Below are positions 52,028-59,837 of a stretch of DNA of 64,000 bases, in pieces. Below the pieces are notes generated by a model. It did no database searches. It saw nothing but the letters and a program-made list of their open reading frames with translations, and had not been told where the DNA came from. The first letter of the stretch is position 1, and every line of letters begins with the position of its first letter. Source of the DNA: JAAYCI01 sp964371725 (GTDB taxonomy: Bacteria; Bacillota; Clostridia; Oscillospirales; Ruminococcaceae); NCBI GenBank assembly GCA_964371725.1, contig CAYJNQ010000008.1, positions 1 through 64,000 on the forward strand. The letters run 5' to 3'. The position numbers and the translations under genes are program-made.

Positions 52028-52860
52028 AATTTACTTCCAATGTGCACACCCACACCACCTGGTGCGACGGTGCCAACACGCCAAGGGAAATGGTGGAAGC
52101 GGCCCTGCAACTTGGTTTTACCGATTTGGGAATTTCCTCCCATGCCCAGGAAATTGGGCATCCCGGCTATGGCATAGATGTTTCGGAAGAAGCGAATTAT
52201 CGTGCTGAAGTGCAGGCTTTAAAACAGGAATATGAAGGCCGTTTGACGGTGTTGTGCGGTGTTGAAAGAGATACATACAGCCCCTCTACCGGCACGGGTT
52301 TTGCGTACACAATCGGTTCAAACCACTATCTACCGCCCCAAAACGGGGAATTTTTTGCAGTGGATGCCAGCCCAAAAGAACTCAAGGAAATTGTGAAAAT
52401 TTGGTATGGTGGCAATTGGCACAACATGATTCGAGATTTTTATGCGGATAGTTTGCGCAATGTCAAAGAAAATAGGCCCACCATTGTAGGCCATTTTGAT
52501 TTGATAAAAAAATACAACGAAAAAAACTTGGTATTTGATGAAAACAGCAAAAAATATCAAGAAATTGCCCTGGCCGCTTTGGATGAGGTGTGCAAAATCG
52601 TGAACGAATATGGCGGCATGGTGGAATTGAATATGGGTGCCTTTGCGCGCGGTCTGTGCGACGCACCGTACCCGGCGCCCTTTCTTTTGCGCCATTTGGC
52701 ACAAACCAACACCCGCGTTATTGTAACGGGAGACAGCCACAGTGCAAAAGCGCTGGACAATGCTTTTGACAAAGCACCCGCATTTTTAAAAGAGGCCGGA
52801 TTTAAAAAAGTGGCGATGCTTCAAAAGGGCGTTTTTCAAGATGTGAATTTAGAAGTGTGA
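52024..52860 (+). CDS. hisJ: Histidinol-phosphate phosphatase, PHP family
   Basis: The 278-residue PHP-type phosphatase removes phosphate from histidinol phosphate. Metal ligands are in VHTHTTWCDG, ISSHAQE, GVERD, GHFDLIKK and GDSHSAKA. This gene ends the operon. Histidinol dehydrogenase (hisD) and imidazole glycerol phosphate dehydratase (hisB) are not present in the window. The 100 bases after it are very AT rich. Confidence 0.9.
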   Translation: MKFTSNVHTHTTWCDGANTPREMVEAALQLGFTDLGISSHAQEIGHPGYGIDVSEEANYRAEVQALKQEYEGRLTVLCGVERDTYSPSTGTGFAYTIGSNHYLPPQNGEFFAVDASPKELKEIVKIWYGGNWHNMIRDFYADSLRNVKENRPTIVGHFDLIKKYNEKNLVFDENSKKYQEIALAALDEVCKIVNEYGGMVELNMGAFARGLCDAPYPAPFLLRHLAQTNTRVIVTGDSHSAKALDNAFDKAPAFLKEAGFKKVAMLQKGVFQDVNLEV

Positions 52861-52969
52861 AGTATTGTGAAGTATATTTAAAAGTAAAATAATATTTTAT
52901 TTATTGTTTTAATATCCATTATTTTTTATTTAAGGCAAAACTACAATGATATGTATCAAAATAGGCCCT

Positions 52970-52990
52970 CGGTTGTTTTACAAACAACCG
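52970..52990 (-). terminator. Hairpin at the end of the rlmCD-like gene
   Basis: CGGTTGTTT (52970-52978) and AAACAACCG (52982-52990) form a perfect 9-bp stem right after the stop codon of the minus-strand gene. Only a short T run follows on that strand, so the terminator is plausible but not strong; it may serve both convergent operons. Confidence 0.5.
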
Positions 52991-54394
52991 TCATGGGCTC
53001 TCCGGTTTCTCAATTCGTGACAGGAAGACCACGCACTCAACGTGCCTTGTGCGTGGGAACATATCCACCGCCTGAATTTTTTCTGTTTTATAGCCCTTGT
53101 CTGTGAGTATGGCCAAATCTCGTGCTAGGGTGGCGGGGTTGCAGCTAATCATCACAATTTTTTTCGGTGCCATTTGTAAAAGGGGCTTCAAGGCTTCAAG
53201 GCCACACCCTTTGCGGGGTGGGTCAAGCAAGGCAACGTCCGGGCGAAATCCTTCATTCAGCAGTTTTTCTGCGGCTTTGGCGGCATCCATACACAGAAAG
53301 CGTGCGTGTGAAATTTCCATTGCGAAGGCACTTTGACGGGCGCTGTCCACTGCTTTTTGTACAATTTCAATGCCCACAAGTTCGGTGCAGTCTTTTGCCA
53401 TGGATAAACCGATAACACCGGTTCCGCAATACATATCCAAAACACGATCGCCGGGCGTAATGCAAGCAAATTCGCGTGCGGTTTGAAATAGGCGCTCTGC
53501 TGCGGCCGAATTCACCTGAGAAAAAGAATCCGGACTTAGCCGCTGTGGCACACCACATAGCTCATCGTCCAAGGTTTCCTCCCCGTACAAGAGCCGGAAT
53601 CGAGAACCGAAAATCACATTGCCGGGCTTTTTGTGTATATTTAGATAAATGCCGGAAATTTCAGGAAAACGCCGTGTTAAGTTGTCAACGACTTTATTTT
53701 CCGTTGGAAAAGCGTCGCCGTTTACAACAAAGGTAAGCAGTACTTTTTTGGTTTTGTTGCTTTGCCGCAGGCAAATATGCCGCAAAAGGCCGCTGTGGGT
53801 TGTTTCATTATAGGAATCGATGCCTGCCATTTGCATTTGCTGCACGGCTGCAGCCGTTATCTCGTTGAGAAGCGGTGGCTGCAAGCGGCAGGTTTCACAG
53901 CTCACCAAGCGATGGCTACGGTTTGCATAAAAACCATATTGAAGAGAACCGCTTTCATCCTGAGCCAGTGGATACTGCACTTTGTTCCGATAAGCCTCTG
54001 TTTTTGGGGAGGGCAAAATGGGAAGAAACGGAGCCTCGATTTTGCCAATACGGCGAATGGCGTCGTGCACAAATTGCTCTTTGGCCAAAAGTTCTTCGCC
54101 ATAGTGTATGTGCCTGAAACTGCACCCGCCGCATACACAAGCCACCCTACAATCGGGCTTAATTCGATGGGGGCTTTCTTTGTGTAAAGCAAGTAATTTT
54201 CCGAAAGCATGCGTTTTTTGAAGACGAACAATTTTAACTTCCGCCTCGTCTCCGGGTGCTGTGTTGGGCACAAAAACAACTTGGCCGTCATATCGTCCAA
54301 GCCCATTTCCGTCGCTGCTCAAAGCGTCAATGGTCAGCCTGATTTGCTGGTTTTTTGAAAGTGATATTTTATGTATTTTTTTTTGAATATCCAT
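52991..54394 (-). CDS. rlmCD: 23S rRNA (uracil-5-)-methyltransferase, RlmD/RlmCD type
   Basis: The 467-residue enzyme makes 5-methyluridine in 23S rRNA. It has a TRAM domain (residues 10-70), an iron-sulfur cluster cysteine group CRVACVCGGC (about 82), the SAM motif LDMYCGTGVIGL, DPPRKG and the catalytic cysteine in MISCNPATLARDL. B. subtilis RlmCD modifies two sites; other family members modify one, so the name is tentative. The ATG at 54394 follows GGGGGC. It is one of only two minus-strand genes in the window. Confidence 0.9.
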   Translation of the reverse strand: MDIQKKIHKISLSKNQQIRLTIDALSSDGNGLGRYDGQVVFVPNTAPGDEAEVKIVRLQKTHAFGKLLALHKESPHRIKPDCRVACVCGGCSFRHIHYGEELLAKEQFVHDAIRRIGKIEAPFLPILPSPKTEAYRNKVQYPLAQDESGSLQYGFYANRSHRLVSCETCRLQPPLLNEITAAAVQQMQMAGIDSYNETTHSGLLRHICLRQSNKTKKVLLTFVVNGDAFPTENKVVDNLTRRFPEISGIYLNIHKKPGNVIFGSRFRLLYGEETLDDELCGVPQRLSPDSFSQVNSAAAERLFQTAREFACITPGDRVLDMYCGTGVIGLSMAKDCTELVGIEIVQKAVDSARQSAFAMEISHARFLCMDAAKAAEKLLNEGFRPDVALLDPPRKGCGLEALKPLLQMAPKKIVMISCNPATLARDLAILTDKGYKTEKIQAVDMFPRTRHVECVVFLSRIEKPESP

Positions 54395-54451
54395 TATAAT
54401 GCCCCCACATTTTTGGAAAAAATAAATTATAAATTATTTATTGATGAATTT

Positions 54452-54481
54452 AGTATATCAGATTATGAAGAATAGGGGCAA
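54452..54481 (-). promoter_or_regulatory. Promoter of the rlmCD-like gene
   Basis: On the minus strand TTGCCC (54481-54476) and TATACT (54457-54452) are 18 bases apart, about 57 bases before the start codon. Confidence 0.55.
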
Positions 54482-54555
54482 GTTTCAGAATGTTTTATAT
54501 TGATTTTCAATGAAATAATAAATTGCATTTAATGAACCTGAAAATGAAAAAACAC

Positions 54556-54584
54556 TTGCAAATATGAAACAACTGTGATATCAT
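54556..54584 (+). promoter_or_regulatory. Promoter of rplS
   Basis: TTGCAA (54556-54561) and TATCAT (54579-54584) are 17 bases apart, about 110 bases before the rplS start. Confidence 0.7.
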
Positions 54585-54591
54585 ATTTAAG

Positions 54592-54690
54592 CGTTCTGTT
54601 CTGTTGGCACCACCAACATGATTCAGGCAATGCATGAAACGGGCAGTCCTCTGCTGCAAGGCGGCAAGAATGTCTAACAAAAAAATGGAG
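54592..54690 (+). ncRNA. Probable L19 (rplS) leader RNA
   Basis: The roughly 100-base leader begins GTTCTGTTCTGTTGGCACCACCAA, which contains a short TTGG-CACC-CCAA stem, and continues to the GGAGG box of rplS. Firmicutes have a described structured leader before rplS; the opening TTCTGTTCTG resembles it. I could not fold it fully, so this is a tentative call. Confidence 0.45.
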
Positions 54691-54700
54691 GATGAGAAAG

Positions 54701-55042
54701 ATGGACGCATTAAAATTGATTAGCGATTCTTCTTTGAAAAAAGAACTGCCCAGTTTTGAAATTGGTGATACCGTGCGTGTGGCAGTGCGCATCAAAGAGG
54801 GAGAAAGAGAACGTATTCAGAACTTTGAAGGCACGGTGATTGCAAAGCGCCACGGCGATATCCAAGCAACTTTCACAGTGCGTCGTTCTTCTTATGGTGT
54901 AGGTGTGGAGCGTGTGTTCCCCATGCACTCGCCTTTTGTGGAAAAGGTAGATGTGGTTCGCAGAGGTAAAGTTCGCCGTGCGAAATTGTATTATTTGCGC
55001 TCTCGCACAGGCAAATCGGCAAAAGTCAAACAAAAAATATAA
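54701..55042 (+). CDS. rplS: 50S ribosomal protein L19
   Basis: The 113-residue protein has the L19 hallmarks FEIGDTVRV, RIQNFEGTVIAKR, SYGVGVERVFP and VRRAKLYYLRSRTGKSAK. It sits at the 30S-50S interface. The ATG at 54701 lies 9 bases after GGAGG; an ATG three codons upstream touches that box and is unlikely. trmD and rimM, often upstream, are absent here. Confidence 0.97.
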   Translation: MDALKLISDSSLKKELPSFEIGDTVRVAVRIKEGERERIQNFEGTVIAKRHGDIQATFTVRRSSYGVGVERVFPMHSPFVEKVDVVRRGKVRRAKLYYLRSRTGKSAKVKQKI

Positions 55043-55075
55043 AAGCTGTGTTGGGACGCCATTTGTCCCGCTTTC

Positions 55076-55106
55076 AAAAAGGGGCAAGTGGCTTGCCCCT
55101 TTTTTT
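55076..55106 (+). terminator. Intrinsic terminator after rplS
   Basis: AAAGGGGCAAG (55078-55088) and CTTGCCCCTTT (55092-55102) form an 11-bp stem followed by TTTTTTT. It lies between rplS and lepB and excludes upstream starts for lepB. Confidence 0.9.
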
Positions 55107-55138
55107 CTTTTTTTATCATAGCGGGAGGTGTGCGCTGT

Positions 55139-55675
55139 TTGGAAAAAAGACGTCGTGAAAAAAACACAATGTTGCTGGATTGGTTTGAAGCCATTTTAAT
55201 GGCGGTTGTGCTTATGTTTTTGGTGCTTGTGTTTGTGATTCGCATGGTGAATGTCAACGGTGTTTCTATGCAGCCAACATTGCAAGAGGGCGACGAGCTT
55301 ATTGTGCTCAGTGCAGCGTATCAGCCACAACATGGGGACATCGTGGTGGTCAGTGGAGACAACACGGTAGGCTCGCCCATTGTTAAACGGGTTATTGGGC
55401 TTGGTGGCGATGAAGTGGATATTGATTTTGAAACAGGGCAAGTAAGCGTAAACGGTGAAGTGCTGCAAGAAGATTATATTTCCGAGCCCACCACACTGGC
55501 CTATGATGTGCAATTCCCGGTTACTGTGCCCGAAGGGACTCTCTTTTTATTGGGAGACAATCGCCCACAATCGAAAGACAGCCGTGATTCCGAAATTGGT
55601 TTTGTAGACGAGCGAGACCTTTTGGGTGAAGTGGTGTGGCGGCTCTTTCCGGCAAGCCAATTCGGAGGCATATAA
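55139..55675 (+). CDS. lepB: Signal peptidase I
   Basis: The 178-residue enzyme cuts signal peptides at the membrane outer face. A basic start (LEKRRREKN) and one membrane helix (WFEAILMAVVLMFLVLVFVI) precede the catalytic serine in NGVSMQPTL and the catalytic lysine in IVKRVIGLGGD; GDNRPQSKDSR is the last conserved box. The TTG at 55139 follows GGGAGG by 10 bases; an upstream GTG sits inside the terminator. The last base of its stop is the first base of rbgA. Confidence 0.93.
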   Translation: MEKRRREKNTMLLDWFEAILMAVVLMFLVLVFVIRMVNVNGVSMQPTLQEGDELIVLSAAYQPQHGDIVVVSGDNTVGSPIVKRVIGLGGDEVDIDFETGQVSVNGEVLQEDYISEPTTLAYDVQFPVTVPEGTLFLLGDNRPQSKDSRDSEIGFVDERDLLGEVVWRLFPASQFGGI

Positions 55676-56547
55676 TGGCAGAGGACTATGTGAACCGTCA
55701 GAATATTCATTGGTTTCCCGGGCATATGACGCGTACTTTGCGTAGGATGGAAAAACAGATGCCCTTGATAGATGCCGTTGTGCAACTATTGGATGCACGC
55801 ATTCCGCAAAGCAGTTTAAATCGAGATTTGCAAACGGTGTATGGCAACAAGCCAAGGCTGTATATTTTGAATAAAAGTGATTTGGCGGACGAAACGGCAA
55901 CAGCGCAGTGGGTGCGCTATTTTAAAAAGCAGGGCTACGGTTGTATCTCTTTGGACAGCCGCCGCAAAGGCGCTGCGCAACAGGCAAAAAAAGTGGTGGA
56001 AACCGCACTGGAGGAACTTTTGCAGCGGCGTGCCGAAAAAGGCATGGAAGGGGCCAAAACCCGCTTGATGATAACGGGTATTCCCAATGTGGGCAAGTCC
56101 ACATTCATCAATAGCTGGGTGGGTGCTTCCCGTGTGAAAGCGGCCGACAAGCCCGGTGTTACGCGTGGTGAGCAGTGGATTACAAGCGGTGCATATGAGC
56201 TGCTGGACGTGCCGGGTGTGTTGCAAAAAAGATTGGATAGCCCCGAGATGGCGGCGAATCTTGCTTGGATTGGTTCTATACCGGATCACCTTTTGAACAG
56301 CGAGGAAATTGCCGCCGGTCTGCTGGCACAGGTGGCGCCGCTGTTTCCGGAAAAATTGGCCGTTCGCTTCAAATTGGATGCAAGCGCCTTGCCCGAGGAT
56401 GGTTTTGCGCTTTTAACCCTCGTTGGGCGTAAGCGTGGAATGCTGGTGAGCGGCGGCGAAGTGAACACAGAGCGCGCAGCCATTGCCGTGTTGGATGAAT
56501 TTAGGGCCGGAAAACTGGGGCGTTTTTCTTTGGAGGTGCCACAGTGA
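55675..56547 (+). CDS. rbgA: Ribosome biogenesis GTPase RbgA (YlqF)
   Basis: The 290-residue GTPase is needed for late 50S assembly. Its motifs are circularly permuted: NKSDLAD (G4) precedes GIPNVGKSTFIN (G1) and DVPGVL (G3). The N-terminal FPGHMTRTLRRME is typical. The ATG at 55675 follows GGAGG and overlaps the lepB stop by one base. It overlaps rnhB by 4 bases. Confidence 0.95.
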   Translation: MAEDYVNRQNIHWFPGHMTRTLRRMEKQMPLIDAVVQLLDARIPQSSLNRDLQTVYGNKPRLYILNKSDLADETATAQWVRYFKKQGYGCISLDSRRKGAAQQAKKVVETALEELLQRRAEKGMEGAKTRLMITGIPNVGKSTFINSWVGASRVKAADKPGVTRGEQWITSGAYELLDVPGVLQKRLDSPEMAANLAWIGSIPDHLLNSEEIAAGLLAQVAPLFPEKLAVRFKLDASALPEDGFALLTLVGRKRGMLVSGGEVNTERAAIAVLDEFRAGKLGRFSLEVPQ

Positions 56548-57167
56548 AACAGGACAAAGATGTGGCAGAAGCTCTATTTATGTTCGACCGTTTACAAGGT
56601 GCCGAAGCAGGGGTGCTTTGCGGCGTAGACGAGGCCGGACGGGGTCCCTTGTGTGGCCCCGTTACCGTGGCGGCTGTTGTGCTGAACCCAAGCACACCGC
56701 TGGAGGGGTTGAATGACTCAAAAAAAATCAGCGAAAAAAACAGGGAAATTCTATATGAATTGATTGTGGAATCGGCACGTGCTTATTCTGTTGTGCACAT
56801 TCCCCCGGATGTAATTGATGAAATTAACATTTTGAACGCAACCCTTTTGGGAATGCGTAGGGCCGTGGAAGCGCTGAATTTAACACCTTGCAAAGCATTG
56901 ATAGACGGCAATCGAGCCCCTGCGCTTAGTGTGCCTTGCCATTGTATTGTAAAAGGGGATGCCCATTCTGCTTCTATTGCGGCGGCTTCTGTTTTGGCAA
57001 AAGTATCGCGAGATCGTTTGATGCGGCAGTTGGCCGCAGAATATCCACAATACAAGCTTGAACAGCACAAAGGTTACCCCACAAAATTGCACTATGAACT
57101 TTTGGCAGAACATGGCGTGGCACCCATTTATCGCAAATCTTTTTTAAAAAAGCGGGGCCTTGCATGA
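56544..57167 (+). CDS. rnhB: Ribonuclease HII
   Basis: The 207-residue nuclease cuts RNA in RNA-DNA hybrids. Catalytic acidic residues are in GVDEAGRGPLCGPV, ALIDGNRAP and VSRDRLMRQLA. It starts at GTG inside the end of rbgA and ends overlapping yraN by 4 bases. This order is conserved in Firmicutes. Confidence 0.95.
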   Translation: MKQDKDVAEALFMFDRLQGAEAGVLCGVDEAGRGPLCGPVTVAAVVLNPSTPLEGLNDSKKISEKNREILYELIVESARAYSVVHIPPDVIDEINILNATLLGMRRAVEALNLTPCKALIDGNRAPALSVPCHCIVKGDAHSASIAAASVLAKVSRDRLMRQLAAEYPQYKLEQHKGYPTKLHYELLAEHGVAPIYRKSFLKKRGLA

Positions 57168-57508
57168 ACCGGGGCGAATGGGGCGAAAAGTTGGCCTTGG
57201 AATATTACCAAAAAAATGGTTATATTTTACTACAGGCAAACTATCGAACACGCGGTGGGGAAATTGATTTGATTGTGCAAAAACAAAACCGGTATGTTTT
57301 TGCAGAGGTAAAAACCAGATCCGTTGCAACGCCTGTGCGGCCTGCGGCATTTGTGGATATAAAAAAACAAAAAAAAATACAAAATACGGCGCTGATATAT
57401 TTGCAAGAAAAAGAACTGGGGGATGTATCCATGCGCTTTGATGTGGTTGAAATTTGGGTGAACAGCAAAGGGGAAAGCCGACTTCACTGTATAGAAAATG
57501 CATTTTAA
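57164..57508 (+). CDS. UPF0102 (YraN) endonuclease-like protein
   Basis: The 114-residue protein has the family core GEKLALEYYQKNGYILL, RTRGGEIDLI and FAEVKTRS, in which Glu, Asp and the E-x-K pair form a restriction-endonuclease-like active site. The family resembles Holliday junction resolvases by fold, but its activity is unproven. It ends the rplS-to-yraN block. Confidence 0.88.
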   Translation: MNRGEWGEKLALEYYQKNGYILLQANYRTRGGEIDLIVQKQNRYVFAEVKTRSVATPVRPAAFVDIKKQKKIQNTALIYLQEKELGDVSMRFDVVEIWVNSKGESRLHCIENAF

Positions 57509-57553
57509 TTCAAAAAATAAATGGGGTGAACGGCTCCAGAAGGGGAGGAAAAA

Positions 57554-59020
57554 ATGAAGTATACAAGCACACGAAACAACGCCTGCCTGGTGAGCGCGCA
57601 GGAGGCTATTTTAAAAGGGATTTCTGAAGACGGTGGCTTGTTTGTGCCTGCGGAATTTCCGAAATTGGATTTAAATTCTTTACAAGGGAAAAATTATGAA
57701 GAAGTGGCTTTAAAAATTTTGCAGGTATTTTTGCCGGATTATTCGGAGGATTTTTTAAAGCAGGCATTGGAAGAAAGTTACACGAAGCAATTCAATGGAA
57801 AAGCGGGGTATCTGCATTCTTTAAAGGACAATGTGTTTTCGCTGGAATTATGGCACGGGCCAACAGCAGCCTTTAAAGATTATGCCTTGCAATTGATGCC
57901 AAAACTACTTGTAGAAGCACGCAATATGCAAAACGAAGAAGGAACCACACTTATTTTGGTGGCCACCTCGGGTGATACAGGCAAAGCGGCCTTGGAAGGT
58001 TTCAAGAATTTGCCCGGCACAGCCATTGCCGTGTTTTACCCAAGCGAGGGTGTAAGCGAAATTCAGCGCCTTCAAATGGTTACGCAAGAGGGCGACAATG
58101 TGGCCGTGTTTGGCTTGCAAGGGAATTTTGATGATGCACAGCGCGAAGTGAAAAAAGCCTTTGGTGACGAGGCACTTGCCCAAAAATTACAAACGTGTTC
58201 GGTTAAATTTTCCAGTGCAAATTCCATCAATTGGGGGCGTTTACTACCCCAGATTGTCTATTATTTTACCAGTTATTTCAAAGTGTGCGAAACCGGCTCT
58301 TTGCAGTTGGGAGAGCCCCTTGATTTTTGTGTTCCAACCGGCAATTTCGGCGATATTTTGGCCGGTTGGTATGCAAAACAAATGGGTTTGCCGGTTGGGC
58401 AACTGATTTGCGCTTCCAACGAAAACAATGTGTTGACAGATTTCTTTGAAACCGGCCACTATCGCGCGGAGCGCCCGTTCTACAAAACCAGCTCGCCTTC
58501 TATGGATATTTTGGTGTCGTCTAATTTAGAGCGGCTTCTTTATCACGAATGCCAAAACGCCGAAACCGTGCGTTCTTGGATGCAAAGCCTTGCCACAGTG
58601 GGGAATTACCAAATTGATGCCGAAACCCACAAAGCTATTTCGGAAAGTTTTGCGGGTGGTTTTGCAAGCGAATCGGAAGTTGGAACTGAAATTCTGCGCC
58701 TGTTCGAGGAGCAAAACTATCTGTGCGACCCTCACACAGCCGTGGCATTTTGTGTTTTAAACAAGTTGAAAAGAGAAAAAAACCGCCCCTGTGTGGTGCT
58801 CTCTACAGCAAGCCCTTATAAATTTTGCGAAAAAGTGCTCACTTCTCTTGGGCAGGATGCACCCAAAGACGTGGAAAAGGCCATTCTTTTATTGGAAAGC
58901 CTAAGCGGAACAAAAGCACCCAAGTCTCTTGTGGGGCTGGATACAAAAGAGCAGCGTTTCCACAAAGTGTTGGCCCAAAACGAGGTGTCCAAAGCGGCAC
59001 TGAGTTTGTTTGTAAAGTAG
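57554..59020 (+). CDS. thrC: Threonine synthase
   Basis: The 488-residue PLP enzyme turns O-phosphohomoserine into threonine. It has the long-form family N-terminus YTSTRNNACLVSAQEAILKG, GISEDGGLFVP, the PLP lysine in ELWHGPTAAFKDYALQ (about 110), and TSGDTGKAAL. The ATG follows GGGGAGG. No other threonine gene and no T-box leader lies next to it. Confidence 0.96.
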   Translation: MKYTSTRNNACLVSAQEAILKGISEDGGLFVPAEFPKLDLNSLQGKNYEEVALKILQVFLPDYSEDFLKQALEESYTKQFNGKAGYLHSLKDNVFSLELWHGPTAAFKDYALQLMPKLLVEARNMQNEEGTTLILVATSGDTGKAALEGFKNLPGTAIAVFYPSEGVSEIQRLQMVTQEGDNVAVFGLQGNFDDAQREVKKAFGDEALAQKLQTCSVKFSSANSINWGRLLPQIVYYFTSYFKVCETGSLQLGEPLDFCVPTGNFGDILAGWYAKQMGLPVGQLICASNENNVLTDFFETGHYRAERPFYKTSSPSMDILVSSNLERLLYHECQNAETVRSWMQSLATVGNYQIDAETHKAISESFAGGFASESEVGTEILRLFEEQNYLCDPHTAVAFCVLNKLKREKNRPCVVLSTASPYKFCEKVLTSLGQDAPKDVEKAILLLESLSGTKAPKSLVGLDTKEQRFHKVLAQNEVSKAALSLFVK

Positions 59021-59024
59021 CGCC

Positions 59025-59741
59025 ATGGCCTTATTTTGTATCGGGGATTTGCATTTGTCACACGGGTGCGACAAGCCCATGGATATTTTCAAAGGCTGGG
59101 AAGGCTATGTGCCAAAATTGGAACACAATTGGCGAGCGCAAGTGGACGAAGAAGACACCGTGGTGCTCGCGGGTGACATCAGCTGGGCAATGAAACTGGA
59201 AGACTGTATTGCGGATTTTCGTTTTCTGGAAAATTTGCCCGGAAGAAAATTGATTGTAAAGGGCAACCACGATTTATGGTGGAGCACGGTTTCCAAGATG
59301 AATGCTTTTTTGGAAAACAATGGATTACACAGTTTGCATTTTTTGCATAACAACTGCTTTTTTGAACAGGAAATGGCTTTGTGTGCAAGTCGGGGCTGGA
59401 TGAGCGAAAAGCTGCAAGGGCATGATGCGAAAATGATTCACAGAGAGGCACAGCGTTTGGGTTTTTCGCTGGAGATGGCCGAGAAACAATGCCCGAAAGC
59501 CGAAAAATTGGTTTTTCTACATTATCCGCCATTTTATTCGGGGCAGGCGGCAAAAGAGCTGGTGGATGTGATGCAACAACACAAGGTAACGCGTTGTTTT
59601 TATGGGCATTTGCATGGGCACTCGATTCGGGTTGCCATCGAGGGTGTGGTGGATGGAATTGAATACCGGCTGATAAGCGCGGACAAACTACAATTTTGCC
59701 TGCAAAGGGTTCCTGAACAAACGGCAGAAAAACAGCCGTGA
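59025..59741 (+). CDS. Calcineurin-like metallophosphoesterase
   Basis: The 238-residue protein has all five metal and catalytic blocks of the family: GDLHLSHG, AGDISW, KGNHDLWW, FLHYPPFY and GHLHGHS. Members hydrolyse phosphomono- or diesters; this subgroup (YkuE/YpcC-like in size) has no assigned substrate. It lies 4 bases after thrC, so it is cotranscribed with it. Confidence 0.85.
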   Translation: MALFCIGDLHLSHGCDKPMDIFKGWEGYVPKLEHNWRAQVDEEDTVVLAGDISWAMKLEDCIADFRFLENLPGRKLIVKGNHDLWWSTVSKMNAFLENNGLHSLHFLHNNCFFEQEMALCASRGWMSEKLQGHDAKMIHREAQRLGFSLEMAEKQCPKAEKLVFLHYPPFYSGQAAKELVDVMQQHKVTRCFYGHLHGHSIRVAIEGVVDGIEYRLISADKLQFCLQRVPEQTAEKQP

Positions 59742-59752
59742 TTTCCGAAAAA

Positions 59753-59784
59753 ATGCCACAAAAAACAACAAAAAACTGTGGCAT
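59753..59784. repeat. Inverted repeat overlapping the tig -35 region
   Basis: ATGCCACA (59753-59760) and TGTGGCAT (59777-59784) are perfect inverted repeats around an A-rich loop. The right arm contains the -35 box of the tig promoter. On the minus strand the stem is followed by T residues, but there is no minus-strand gene to end. Confidence 0.45.
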
Positions 59785-59807
59785 TCATAAATAAAATGTG
59801 ATATAAT
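59779..59807 (+). promoter_or_regulatory. Promoter of tig
   Basis: TGGCAT (59779-59784) and a perfect TATAAT (59802-59807) are 17 bases apart. The -35 box is weak. Confidence 0.6.
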
Positions 59808-59837
59808 AAAACTACTATGCAGTGATGGAGGCAATGG

